Shown here: one piece after another, positions 1 to 7,888 of the stretch
Layout of the letters: each line of letters opens with the position of its first letter
Numbering within the stretch: position 1 is the first letter of the stretch
NCBI GenBank assembly: GCA_037143735.1
Contig: JBAWYD010000018.1
Coordinates: forward strand, 1-27,583
Direction of reading: 5' to 3'
DNA length: 27,583 nt
DNA from: JAPLJQ01 sp037143735
GTDB lineage: Bacteria; Desulfobacterota; Syntrophia; Syntrophales; UBA2185
Position numbers and translations under genes: made by a program
The notes under the pieces: generated by a model
What the model was told of the DNA's origin: nothing
Database searches by the model: none
Seen by the model: only the letters and a program-made list of their open reading frames with translations

Positions 1-551
1 ATGTAGGCGCCGAAGATGACGTCGCCGAGGAAATGGGACGTAAGAAGGACACGGCTTAACGCAATGGCGATGGCCGCCGCAAAAAACAGCGTGCGACATT
101 TCGGAAACAGGATGGATAAGGAAAAGGCCAGGGAGAATGCCGTGACGGCATGTCCGGAGGCAAACGACATCCCCTCGTAGCCTGACTGTAAAAAAGCAAA
201 TCCGTAAAACTCCTGATCAAAAAGCATGACTGGCCGGTAGCGACCGGCGACCCATTTGACAAGATTTACAAAAATTCCCGAAAAGGCCACGGAAGCAAAG
301 ACAAACAGGGACCGGTTGGCGTAAATTTCTTTCTTTCGATAAAACCTGAAGAATAAAAAGAGAAGAAAAGACATGATCAGATAAACTGTTGATTCTCCGA
401 AGGCTGTGACGATCTCGGCAATATCCAGAACGGACCGGTCCAGTCTGCGGCACCAGCGGGCGACGGGAATATCGAGAAAGAAATAACTCATAACCGTAGC
501 CATAAGGAAGACTGCAAGAATGATGATATGCTGTCTTTGCCGTTTGTTCAT
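1..551 (-). CDS. PAP2-superfamily phosphatase, C-terminus cut by window edge
   Basis: Reading from ATG at 551 the frame is open to base 1, giving 183 residues with no stop, so the 3' end lies outside the window. The three PAP2 signature blocks are visible: K99-x6-R106-P107, S132-G133-H134 (in a SFASGHA context), and S166-R167-x5-H173-x3-D177. Several hydrophobic segments alternate with these, as expected for a membrane lipid phosphatase acting on undecaprenyl pyrophosphate, phosphatidate or lipid A phosphates. The two histidines are the usual nucleophile and acid/base. Its ATG overlaps the TGA of the upstream glycosyltransferase in an ATGA junction (548-551), so the two are probably translationally coupled. 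The pairing suggests a shared role in polyprenyl-linked sugar transfer, but the substrate cannot be read from sequence. Confidence 0.9.
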   Translation of the reverse strand, partial: MNKRQRQHIIILAVFLMATVMSYFFLDIPVARWCRRLDRSVLDIAEIVTAFGESTVYLIMSFLLFLFFRFYRKKEIYANRSLFVFASVAFSGIFVNLVKWVAGRYRPVMLFDQEFYGFAFLQSGYEGMSFASGHAVTAFSLAFSLSILFPKCRTLFFAAAIAIALSRVLLTSHFLGDVIFGAY

Positions 552-1990
552 TTCTTCATACCCCGGAAATTCATACACCAGACATACTCAACGGTATCCA
601 CCTTTCCACCGTTCAATAAAACATCGATGGTTTTTACCGGGCGCACCTGATCGCACATCACGGTTTTTTCCAGATCGAGATTCGTAAAGTATGTGTTGAG
701 AAACAGGAGGTCATATCCTTCGGGCGGGTCGGTCTGCCACAGGTCAAACTGGTCTTTCCGGTCATCGATGACGAAAACGGGCATACGGTATGGCAGGGCA
801 TAGTACATGACCCGGCTTCCCATGGTCCAGTTGCTCACAGCAAGGCCTTTTTTGGCGTGGCTGTTGGCTTTAAAAACATTGTCCGCCTCTTTCGTAATGG
901 TTTCATAGCCATAGATATCGCGGAAGGGAGATTTGTAGTCGGGGAAATGGAAGAATTTTGCCGGCAACTCCACATAGAGGAAAAGCGTCAGAACAAGGCT
1001 GAACCACAGGGATACCTTCATGAATTTCCGTTTAAACGGTGTGACGGGATTCATCAAATAAAAGACGCCGATGGGAATAAAGAGGAGGTAAAAAAGGCTC
1101 GTCCAGTGGGGAAGCCCCGTCTCATAGAAGGAAGAATAGAAGAAAAAGACATAAAGGGTGCCTCCGAACAATACGGCCAGACGGATCCCGTCATCGGGAT
1201 TACGGAGCCCCTTGATAAAACCGTAGAAGGCAATAAGAAAAAGAAACGGGCTGTAGGCTCCGAACTGGGCGGCGAGAGATTCAAAAGGCCTCGTCAGATT
1301 GATCGAGGAAGGACCCAGGACGTGACCCGCCTGATAGCGGAAACTGATAAAATCATGCTGCATATTCCAGTAGATAACCGGTGTTACAATGAGGATGGCC
1401 AGAACTCCGGCGACAATCATATACGGCGAAAAGATGAGATCATAACGCTTCTTCATGATGAAATAGATAAAGATCGGCGGGACAAAAAGGATAGCCGTAT
1501 ATTTGGCGAGACCCGCTATCCCCAAGAAGATTCCGAGGAGGAGAAAATCTCCGGGGCGTCCTCGGGATTCGATTTTTCGTATTAATGCTATAATGGGAAA
1601 GATCAGAAGAAGGAGAATGCAATCGGGCAGAAGCATAAGGCTCAGTGCATTCAGTATAAAAGATCCGTTGATGGCCAGGACGCCCGTGACGGCAACATGT
1701 TTCGAACCTGAAAAAGACAGTATAAAACGGTAAGAGAAAAAGGATACAAGGGCAAACATGATGACGGCGGGAAGACGGGCGGCAAACTCTCCGGCGCCCA
1801 TGGTGTAATAGAACAGGGCATGAATCCATCCGACCAGGGGTGGATGATCCACATAACTCCAGTCCAGATTTTTCGCATAGAGGACATAATGGGCCTCGTC
1901 AACGCCGAGGCCGAAGGTAGGGGACACGAGCAGGCGAATCAGGGTAAAACCGCCGATAATGAGAATTATCTCTTTGTGCTTCTCAATCAT
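548..1990 (-). CDS. ArnT-like / PMT-family integral membrane glycosyltransferase
   Basis: The product is a 480-residue polytopic membrane protein with about eleven hydrophobic segments. Residues 27-34 carry the D31-E32 pair (GLGVDEAHY) and residues 48-51 read DHPP. Both are typical of the first periplasmic loop of GT39/GT83 enzymes (PMT_2 Pfam family), which move a sugar from a polyprenyl phosphate donor to lipid A, glycan or protein on the outer face of the inner membrane. The C-terminal part (about 360-470) is a soluble periplasmic-type region, as in ArnT relatives. Length is a little short of E. coli ArnT (about 550). The start is the only in-frame ATG, and no strong Shine-Dalgarno precedes it. 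It overlaps the PAP2 gene by four bases. The acceptor and the sugar are unknown. Confidence 0.85.
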   Translation of the reverse strand: MIEKHKEIILIIGGFTLIRLLVSPTFGLGVDEAHYVLYAKNLDWSYVDHPPLVGWIHALFYYTMGAGEFAARLPAVIMFALVSFFSYRFILSFSGSKHVAVTGVLAINGSFILNALSLMLLPDCILLLLIFPIIALIRKIESRGRPGDFLLLGIFLGIAGLAKYTAILFVPPIFIYFIMKKRYDLIFSPYMIVAGVLAILIVTPVIYWNMQHDFISFRYQAGHVLGPSSINLTRPFESLAAQFGAYSPFLFLIAFYGFIKGLRNPDDGIRLAVLFGGTLYVFFFYSSFYETGLPHWTSLFYLLFIPIGVFYLMNPVTPFKRKFMKVSLWFSLVLTLFLYVELPAKFFHFPDYKSPFRDIYGYETITKEADNVFKANSHAKKGLAVSNWTMGSRVMYYALPYRMPVFVIDDRKDQFDLWQTDPPEGYDLLFLNTYFTNLDLEKTVMCDQVRPVKTIDVLLNGGKVDTVEYVWCMNFRGMKK

Positions 1991-2119
1991 ACCAATAGAT
2001 AGCTATTTTCTGTGGTTGCGCAGCGTACACTCTGTCGCGGCAGATGTCTATAAAAATGTTGCAGGCGGAAACGGCAGATCGCAGGAAACCAGACTTTTCA
2101 GGCAGTCGGCAGTTTTACC

Positions 2120-2148
2120 TTGATTAACGTATGATCATTGTTTAATGT
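2120..2148 (+). promoter_or_regulatory. Possible sigma70-type promoter for typA
   Basis: TTGATT at 2120-2125, a 17-base spacer and TAATGT at 2143-2148 give a reasonable but imperfect match in the divergent gap. It would produce a leader of about 140 bases before typA. Assigned by pattern only. Confidence 0.3.
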
Positions 2149-2171
2149 CCGTTATCGGGGAGACAGAGTCC

Positions 2172-2264
2172 ATGATCCATCAGAAACTGGTTGACGCAAT
2201 GAGCCGTCCGGAAATACCTCCCTGTCCCCGGAGGAATGCGGCGGGAAGACCCTTGAGTCAATAA
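2172..2264 (+). pseudogene. 30-codon ORF, possible 5' remnant of a COG2187-type kinase-like gene
   Basis: A GGGGAGA sequence lies 9 bases before ATG 2172, and the frame ends at TAA 2262. The product starts MIHQKLVDAMSRPEIPPCP and lacks any domain. From memory, the N-termini of COG2187 aminoglycoside-phosphotransferase-like proteins begin with a similar L-x-x-A-M/L-x-R-P-E/D-x-Y-P stretch before the catalytic part. This may therefore be the stump left after deletion of such a gene. It could equally be a genuine short leader ORF of typA or a chance ORF. The resemblance is recalled, not computed. Confidence 0.3.
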
Positions 2265-2275
2265 AGTTCTCATAA

Positions 2276-2283
2276 AAGGAGAG
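2276..2283 (+). promoter_or_regulatory. Ribosome binding site fixing the GTG start of typA
   Basis: AAGGAGAG lies nine bases before GTG 2293. It decides the start, because no ATG precedes the conserved GTPase N-terminus. Confidence 0.7.
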
Positions 2284-2292
2284 ACAAGAAAC

Positions 2293-4116
2293 GTGCGAAA
2301 GCAAAATATAAGAAACATCGCGATCATTGCCCACGTTGATCATGGCAAAACGACCCTTATCGACGCAATGCTCAAGCAAACGGGCACCTTCAGGGAGCAT
2401 CAGGAAATCGTAGAGCGGGTGATGGATTCCATGGATCTCGAAAAGGAACGGGGCATCACCATCACGGCGAAAAATACGGCCATCCGGTACGGAAACGTCA
2501 AGATCAATATCGTCGATACGCCCGGACATGCGGATTTCGGCGGCGAGGTCGAACGGAGCCTGAATATGGTCGATGGGGCCATACTGCTGGTCGATGCCAG
2601 CGAAGGGCCACTTCCCCAGACCAGGTTCGTCGTCAAGAAAGCCCTCGCCCGACAATTGCCCATTGTGGTCGTCATCAACAAGATCGACCGCGACGACGCC
2701 AGGATTGATGCAGTCATCAATGAGATTTACGATCTTTTTATCGATCTCGATGCAAACGAACGGCAGATCGAGTTTCCCATCCTCTACACCAATGCCAAGC
2801 GGGGAATCGCTCATGAGAAACTTGGTGACCCATCGGAAGACCTGAAGCCCCTTTTTGACGCCATCTGTGCCACCATACCCGGCCCTGACGCCGACGACAA
2901 AAACGTTCCCCAGTTTATGGTGACAAATCTCGATTATGACCCTTACGTAGGCCAGATCGGTATCGGGCGGGTGATCAACGGGGTGTTTGAGATGAATCAG
3001 ACCTATGCCCATTGCAGAGAAAGTGTCATTACCCCCGGTGTCAGATTCTCCGCCCTTTACACATTTCACGGTTTGGGAAAAAAGCAGACGGCTATCGTCG
3101 AGGCCGGCGATATCATCGCCATTGCAGGTGTCGAATCCATCAGTATCGGCGATACGATAACATCGTCGGAGAATCCCATTCCCCTGCCCCGTTTACACGT
3201 CGACGAGCCGACGGTCGCCATGATTTTTTACGTCAACAACGGTCCCTTGGCCGGCAGGGAAGGAAAATATCTGACGTCGCGCCACCTTCTTGAACGTTTG
3301 GAAAGAGAAAGCTACCGGAACGTCTCTCTGCAACTGAAACCTCTGGAACGTAAGGACGCCTTCGAGGTCTGCGGGCGCGGGTCGTTGCAGATGGCCGTCT
3401 TGATAGAGACCATGCGCCGGGAAGGTTATGAATTGATGGTTTCAAAACCAACGGTCATCACAAAAAAAGAATCGGGGAAAACCCTGGAGCCCGTGGAGCG
3501 TGTTTTTATCGACATCCCGGAGGGATTCGTCGGGATTGTGACGGAAAAGCTTGCGGTGAGAAAAGGACGCATGGTTCACCTGATCAATAAGGGAAGCGGA
3601 CGGGTAAATCTGGAGTTCCTTGTTCCCTCCCGCGGTCTCATCGGATTTCGCAGTCATTTTCTGACAGATACAAAGGGGGCGGGGGTGATGAATACGCTCT
3701 TTGAAAACTATGAATCATGGTTCGGACCGATCCCGCAACGGGCAAGCGGGGCGTTACTGTCCGACAGAAGCGGTAGGGTAACGCCCTATGCCAGCCTGGC
3801 CATGGTAGATCGCGGGGAGCTTTTCGTCGAGGTGGGATGCGAGGTGTACGGAGGCATGATCATTGGTGAGCGCAATCGTACAGGTGATATGACGGTGAAT
3901 ATCACCAAAGAAAAGAAGCTGACAAATATCAGGAGTTCAACCTCGGAAGCAACCGTGACCTTAAGGCCGCCACGCCCGCTCTCTCTCGATCAATCCATTG
4001 AATTTATCGCTGAAGACGAACTGGTGGAAGTCACGCCGCAACATATGCGCCTGCGAAAAATGGAGCTCGATGCCAATAAACGAGCATCGCGGCGCAAGGA
4101 AGATGGTGAAGCCTGA
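2293..4116 (+). CDS. typA: Ribosome-associated translational GTPase TypA/BipA
   Basis: The 607-residue product has the normal family length. The GTPase domain shows G1 (AHVDHGKT, residues 13-20), the switch region ERGITI (52-57), G3 DTPGH (75-79) and NKID (129-132). EF-G-like domains II, III and V and the TypA-specific C-terminal domain follow. The protein binds 70S ribosomes and helps ribosome assembly and adaptation to cold or stress. It starts at GTG with a good Shine-Dalgarno. The gene is transcribed alone, divergent from the glycosyltransferase pair and convergent with bamD. A hairpin follows it. Confidence 0.97.
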   Translation: MRKQNIRNIAIIAHVDHGKTTLIDAMLKQTGTFREHQEIVERVMDSMDLEKERGITITAKNTAIRYGNVKINIVDTPGHADFGGEVERSLNMVDGAILLVDASEGPLPQTRFVVKKALARQLPIVVVINKIDRDDARIDAVINEIYDLFIDLDANERQIEFPILYTNAKRGIAHEKLGDPSEDLKPLFDAICATIPGPDADDKNVPQFMVTNLDYDPYVGQIGIGRVINGVFEMNQTYAHCRESVITPGVRFSALYTFHGLGKKQTAIVEAGDIIAIAGVESISIGDTITSSENPIPLPRLHVDEPTVAMIFYVNNGPLAGREGKYLTSRHLLERLERESYRNVSLQLKPLERKDAFEVCGRGSLQMAVLIETMRREGYELMVSKPTVITKKESGKTLEPVERVFIDIPEGFVGIVTEKLAVRKGRMVHLINKGSGRVNLEFLVPSRGLIGFRSHFLTDTKGAGVMNTLFENYESWFGPIPQRASGALLSDRSGRVTPYASLAMVDRGELFVEVGCEVYGGMIIGERNRTGDMTVNITKEKKLTNIRSSTSEATVTLRPPRPLSLDQSIEFIAEDELVEVTPQHMRLRKMELDANKRASRRKEDGEA

Positions 4117-4141
4117 CGCTGTTATACCGTACATCATGATG

Positions 4142-4165
4142 CTGCGCCGTGTCCTGCCGGCGCAG
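4142..4165. terminator. Hairpin between convergent typA and bamD
   Basis: CTGCGCCG at 4142-4149 and CGGCGCAG at 4158-4165 form a perfect 8-bp GC-rich stem around an 8-base loop. It lies in the 56-base gap between the two stop codons. The T content after it on the plus strand is modest, so it may act as a weak bidirectional terminator. Confidence 0.45.
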
Positions 4166-4172
4166 TGCTGAC

Positions 4173-4886
4173 TTATTTCTTTGCCTTCGTATCTTTTTTG
4201 GTATCTTTTCGGGCTTCTTCCTCGGCCAGTCTCCTCTTCGTCTCACCGATAAAATAACCGACTTTGTAATCAAGGCCTAAATTTGCATACTCCTTCGTGA
4301 TCAATTCAAACCGCCTCAGTGCGGCTTTATACTGCTTGATATTGAAATAAAAATGTCCCACATAGAATTCATGCTCACCAAGCCGTTGCTTACACTCCCT
4401 GAGCATTTTTTCCGCCATGAAAGAAAATTTACTGCTCGGGAACCGGGCAATCAACCGTTCAAACTCTTTCCTTGCTTTCTTCGTTTCCGTCTGGTCCCGG
4501 TCGATACCGAACATCTGTTTATAGTGACACATGCCGAGCTGATACATGGTATAAGGAAGATTATCATTTGTGGGATGGAGGTTAATAAAATCGTTATAGG
4601 CGAGTTCCGCTTCCGCATATTCCTCCTCACTGAAATGAGAATCGGCAATTCCCAGTTCCGCGAGGATAGCCAGTTGATGCAATGGGTATTCTTCCCTCAG
4701 CCTTTGAAATGATTCAATGGCTTTCTTATAGCTGCCATCCTGATAGGAGTCTATACCCCGCTGGTAGAGACCTTCGGGTGTCGCTCTTGTTCTTTCCGAA
4801 CGTTTCCAGAAGTCTTTCCACCAACCGCATCCGGAAAGAATAAATATAAATACAAGAAGTAATAAAAATACTTTTTTATGTCGCAC
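4173..4886 (-). CDS. bamD: Outer membrane assembly lipoprotein BamD
   Basis: The 237-residue lipoprotein precursor has a basic N-terminus, a hydrophobic core and a lipobox LSGC with the acylated Cys at position 20. TPR-type helical repeats follow, covering most of the mature chain and ending in a Lys-rich tail. Features such as YQRGIDSYQDGSYKKAI, the YPLH block and Y-x-L-G-M-C-H-Y match the YfiO/BamD family. The protein is an essential part of the BAM complex that inserts beta-barrel proteins. The start is GTG with GAAGGG seven bases upstream. It lies 22 bases downstream of trxA, so the pair is probably one transcript from the trxA promoter. Confidence 0.92.
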   Translation of the reverse strand: MRHKKVFLLLLVFIFILSGCGWWKDFWKRSERTRATPEGLYQRGIDSYQDGSYKKAIESFQRLREEYPLHQLAILAELGIADSHFSEEEYAEAELAYNDFINLHPTNDNLPYTMYQLGMCHYKQMFGIDRDQTETKKARKEFERLIARFPSSKFSFMAEKMLRECKQRLGEHEFYVGHFYFNIKQYKAALRRFELITKEYANLGLDYKVGYFIGETKRRLAEEEARKDTKKDTKAKK

Positions 4887-4908
4887 CGTTTAGCCCTTCT
4901 GTTGACGA

Positions 4909-5241
4909 TTACAGACCCTTTTTGATCAATGCTTCAAGACGCTCCCTGGGAACAAGGCCGATAATTTTCTCTATCATATCGCCTCCCTTGAACAGGGCAA
5001 GCGTCGGAATGCTCATTACACCATAGGCCTTCGCAGTGTTGGGATTGTCATCTATATTGAGCTTGGCAATTTTCACCTGATCTTTATATGCCTCGGCAAG
5101 TTCCTCAACGATCGGGCCAACCACCCTGCATGGACCGCACCAGGGCGCCCAGAAATCAACCAGGACGGGCTTTTCAGCCTTGAGGACCTCCTGGTCAAAG
5201 CTTCCGTCCGTCAGATGGATGAGAGATTCTTCGTGAGCCAT
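4909..5241 (-). CDS. trxA: Thioredoxin
   Basis: This 110-residue single-domain thioredoxin carries the redox motif WCGPC (Cys35 and Cys38), the buried Asp29 and the cis-Pro79 in SIPT. It has the normal length, no signal peptide and so a cytoplasmic location. It reduces protein disulfides with electrons from thioredoxin reductase. AAAGGAGG seven bases before the ATG is a strong ribosome binding site. It is the first gene of the trxA-bamD pair and is served by a near-consensus promoter at 5272-5300. Confidence 0.97.
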   Translation of the reverse strand: MAHEESLIHLTDGSFDQEVLKAEKPVLVDFWAPWCGPCRVVGPIVEELAEAYKDQVKIAKLNIDDNPNTAKAYGVMSIPTLALFKGGDMIEKIIGLVPRERLEALIKKGL

Positions 5242-5271
5242 ATATCAGCCTCCTTTCATGAATTGCGGTCA

Positions 5272-5300
5272 CTATTACATACTCTCTCAAATTATGTCAA
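5272..5300 (-). promoter_or_regulatory. Sigma70-type promoter for trxA-bamD
   Basis: On the minus strand TTGACA (5300-5295), a 17-base spacer and TAATAG (5277-5272) sit 31 bases upstream of the trxA start. Confidence 0.7.
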
Positions 5301-5309
5301 ACGTAAATT

Positions 5310-5329
5310 AAGGAGCATCAAGGAGCATC
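5310..5329. repeat. Tandem 10-base repeat between divergent promoters
   Basis: AAGGAGCATC occurs twice in a row, exactly midway between the -35 boxes of the trxA and phosphorylase promoters. One helical turn per unit would suit a cooperative regulator binding one face of the DNA. No such regulator is identified. Confidence 0.45.
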
Positions 5330-5335
5330 CTGCTT

Positions 5336-5364
5336 TTGACAGACCATAGCAAATCTGGTATAAG
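5336..5364 (+). promoter_or_regulatory. Sigma70-type promoter for the phosphorylase-adenosyltransferase pair
   Basis: TTGACA (5336-5341), a 17-base spacer and TATAAG (5359-5364) are near consensus. The expected start near 5371 gives a leader of only about 17 bases without a clear Shine-Dalgarno. Confidence 0.7.
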
Positions 5365-5387
5365 TATTTTTACAATAACTGCCACGA

Positions 5388-6116
5388 ATGGACAATCACA
5401 TGGAACCCTTGCTGGGCATTATCTCAGGCACCATTCCTCTTAACGGGAATGAAATCTTCAAAAACCTCACGGAAAGGGAACTGGAAACCGAATTTGGTAA
5501 AGCCCTTGTCTACCTCTCCGATACCATCGTCTTCATCCCGAGACATGGTAAAGATTCCCGCCATCATATTCTACCCCATCTGATCAATCATCAGGCCAAC
5601 CTGAAAGCATTGAAAGATCTCGGGATCAAAGAAGTCATGGGAGTCAATTCCACGGGATCTCTGAAAAAGAAGTTAAGACCCGGCATAATCGTCATACCTG
5701 ACGATTTTCTGGTTCTATCAGGAACTCCAACCGCTATTCACGGAAAAGCCGTGCACATTACACCAATACTCAGTCATGACGTACGGAAGCGATGGCTCGA
5801 TGCCGCTCGCGATTGCGGGATAAATGTCATCGATGGAGGGGTATACTGGCAGACAACAGGCCCCCGGTTTGAAACAAAAGCTGAAATCCGGATGATGTCC
5901 CGATTTGCCGATCTTGTCGGGATGACCATGGCCAGCGAGGCAGTCATTGCTCAGGAACTGGGGCTCGATTATGCGGCTTTATGTTCTGTGGACAATTACG
6001 GGCATGGTCTTGTCGAAAGGGAGTTGACACTTGAAGAAATATTGCAAAATGCCCGGCGAAATACCGATACCATCATGAAAATTGTCACGAGATACATCGA
6101 AAGGAGAAAGGGATGA
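5388..6116 (+). CDS. MTAP/PNP-family nucleoside phosphorylase
   Basis: The 242-residue product has the normal family length. Family blocks seen are GIISGTIP near the N-terminus, PRHG, the N-S-T-G-S-L loop, GVYWQTTGPRFETKAEIR, MTMASEAVIAQELG and SVDNYGHG. Enzymes of this trimeric family cleave 5'-methylthioadenosine, 5'-deoxyadenosine or purine nucleosides with phosphate. The NYGHG loop differs from classical MTAP, so the base preference is uncertain. Neither ATG 5388 nor in-frame ATG 5400 has a good ribosome binding site. It overlaps the next gene, a cobalamin adenosyltransferase, by four bases. One possible link is the salvage of adenosyl by-products of B12 or radical-SAM chemistry. Confidence 0.85.
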   Translation: MDNHMEPLLGIISGTIPLNGNEIFKNLTERELETEFGKALVYLSDTIVFIPRHGKDSRHHILPHLINHQANLKALKDLGIKEVMGVNSTGSLKKKLRPGIIVIPDDFLVLSGTPTAIHGKAVHITPILSHDVRKRWLDAARDCGINVIDGGVYWQTTGPRFETKAEIRMMSRFADLVGMTMASEAVIAQELGLDYAALCSVDNYGHGLVERELTLEEILQNARRNTDTIMKIVTRYIERRKG

Positions 6117-6628
6117 AATTTTCCACGAAAGGCGACGGGGGAGAAACAAGCCTGCTGGGAGGCCAGAGAGTTCCAAAATACGACGCAAGGCCCGACACGT
6201 ATGGAACTCTGGACGAGGCAAGTTCTGCTCTTGGAGTAGCCAGAGCGATGACAAAAAACGCAAAGATCAAAGACATCATTCTTGGCGTACAGAAGGACCT
6301 CCTCATCATGGGAGCCGAATTATCGACCCTGCCGGAAGATATTCAAAAACTTGCCCGGAGGATCTCGGACGCAGACATTCACCTTCTGGAGGCGGTCATT
6401 GATAATCTGCAGAAAGATATCCAACTGAAAAACGAATTCATCTATCCCGGCGAAACGTCCGTTTCGGCACAGATTGACGTGGGCAGAACCATCATCAGAA
6501 GAGCCGAGAGGAAAGCAGCGAGGCTGAAAAATGACGGTGTCATCCATAATGCGGAAATAAACAAATATCTCAACAGGTTAGCAGATATGCTCTTTGTGCT
6601 TGCCCGATATGAAGAACAAAACGGATAA
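6113..6628 (+). CDS. PduO-type ATP:cob(I)alamin adenosyltransferase
   Basis: The 171-residue product shows the family motifs in order: TKGDGGETSLLGG near the N-terminus (ATP binding), YGTLDEASS (30-38), YPGET (111-115) and GRTIIRRAER (124-133) with the conserved Arg residues. The trimeric enzyme transfers the adenosyl group of ATP to cob(I)alamin to make coenzyme B12, for example for methylmalonyl-CoA mutase. ATG 6113 overlaps the upstream TGA in an ATGA junction, and AAAGGAGAAAGG precedes it inside the upstream gene, so the two are coupled. It lacks any C-terminal extension. Confidence 0.92.
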   Translation: MKFSTKGDGGETSLLGGQRVPKYDARPDTYGTLDEASSALGVARAMTKNAKIKDIILGVQKDLLIMGAELSTLPEDIQKLARRISDADIHLLEAVIDNLQKDIQLKNEFIYPGETSVSAQIDVGRTIIRRAERKAARLKNDGVIHNAEINKYLNRLADMLFVLARYEEQNG

Positions 6629-6913
6629 TATGCAGGCATATGGCGGATGCATGGAGAGATCATCTATACGCCCCATTTCCGGCATGTGAGGGCATGAACA
6701 ACTGTTTGACAAATGGTTATTTTTATTGTAGAAAATACGGGCCGTTTTATAGACATGCGATTTTATCCATATGTTTTTCATAATTTCTAATGCCCTTTAT
6801 GTTTTTTTTAGAGGTCGGTTACTGATCGTCAAAAGATACCGTACTTGTCTGACTGGTTGTTTTTGTTAATCTTTTCAGAAAACGGTCCTGCAATTTTCTG
6901 ACAGCCTTTTTTT
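6629..6913 (+). promoter_or_regulatory. AT-rich gap with two candidate promoters for the minD-like operon
   Basis: No gene is seen in this gap. Candidate promoters are TTGACA 6706-6711 with TAGAAA 6729-6734 (17-base spacer) and TTGTCT 6845-6850 with TAATCT 6867-6872 (16-base spacer). An inverted repeat TCAGAAAA / TTTTCTGA (6875-6882 and 6894-6901) is followed by a run of T (6906-6912) that ends at the ORF start. It could be a weak attenuator, or the terminator of an upstream transcript. Confidence 0.35.
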
Positions 6914-7873
6914 ATGATCGGTCAGAATTGGGAATCGGCAATCGCTATGTCGCACATATGGTCCATCGGTGGCGGGAAGGGAGGTTCCGGGAAAAGTTTT
7001 CTTACCGGCAATCTCGGGATTCTGCTTGCAAAGCAGGGTTATCAGACCCTGTTGATTGATGTAGACCTCGGGGCCGCAAATCTCCATACCATCATTGGCA
7101 TTCCCCACCCTGAAAAGAGCATTTCGGATTTTGTCAACAAGAAGGTTGTTACGCTTGAAGAAACCGTGACGCCGACACCCATTCCAAACCTCTATTTCAT
7201 AAGCGGCGCCATGAGCAATCTGGATATCGCCAATCTTGCCCATGAGCAGAAAATGAAACTCCTGAGGAACATCGCAAAGCTTCCTTACGAATACATCCTG
7301 CTGGATCTCGGCGCGGGAACATCTTTTAACACCATCGATTTTTTTATGATCTCAAATTCAGGAATCTTTGTAACAACGCCCGAACCGACCTCGATCGAAA
7401 ATATCTACCGTCTCATCCGCTCCGTTTATTTACGTAAAATCCGTCAGGTGCTCAAGACTTATGATTTCCGGATATTGGCTGAAGAAGCAGAAAGACAGAA
7501 CAGCAGCGCCACCATAAGCAATCCTGACGTTCTTCTTCACATCATGAAGGAAGTGGATCCGGAAAAGGGCGGCATGTTGGAAAAAGCGCTCTCGACCCTG
7601 AATTTCAAGCTGACCCTCAATCAATTAAGAAAGCATGATAACCCGAATACCGGGGGATTGATCTGTAAAATCATCGAGAGACATCTTGCCCTGAAGATGT
7701 ATTTTACCGGAAACATCAGTTTTGACGACCGGGTTCACAATTCAGTCTGCAAAAAGATTCCGTTTCTCGATCTTTACCCCTATACCCAGACCACCCTTGA
7801 TCTGAGGGAATGTTGCAAGAGTCTTCTGTCAATACATGATGTTCACCCCATCCTGCAGGATGCCGTCGATTAG
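6914..7873 (+). CDS. MinD/ParA-family deviant Walker ATPase
   Basis: The product is 319 residues from ATG 6914. Homologues as I recall them begin close to the P-loop, so Met12 (ATG 6947) may be the true start. Neither start has a good ribosome binding site. The deviant Walker A KGGSGKS (22-28), switch I/A' IDVDLGAANLH (48-58) and Walker B YILLDLGAGTS are all present. This places it in the MinD/FlhG branch of the SIMIBI ATPases, which dimerise with ATP on membranes or partner proteins and set cell position. It lacks neighbours such as minC/minE or flagellar genes. It leads a trio with a J-like/HTH protein and a SPOR membrane protein, which suggests envelope or division-site organisation. Confidence 0.88.
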   Translation: MIGQNWESAIAMSHIWSIGGGKGGSGKSFLTGNLGILLAKQGYQTLLIDVDLGAANLHTIIGIPHPEKSISDFVNKKVVTLEETVTPTPIPNLYFISGAMSNLDIANLAHEQKMKLLRNIAKLPYEYILLDLGAGTSFNTIDFFMISNSGIFVTTPEPTSIENIYRLIRSVYLRKIRQVLKTYDFRILAEEAERQNSSATISNPDVLLHIMKEVDPEKGGMLEKALSTLNFKLTLNQLRKHDNPNTGGLICKIIERHLALKMYFTGNISFDDRVHNSVCKKIPFLDLYPYTQTTLDLRECCKSLLSIHDVHPILQDAVD

Positions 7874-7888
7874 GGACGCCACGGACAT

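Noticed and set aside
857..1585. 242-codon plus-strand ORF
   Set aside because: It is antisense to the membrane glycosyltransferase, is highly charged and has no family features. The opposite strand has clear conserved motifs.
2152..3069. 305-codon minus-strand ORF
   Set aside because: It lies antisense to the GTPase domain of typA. It is a shadow of that gene.
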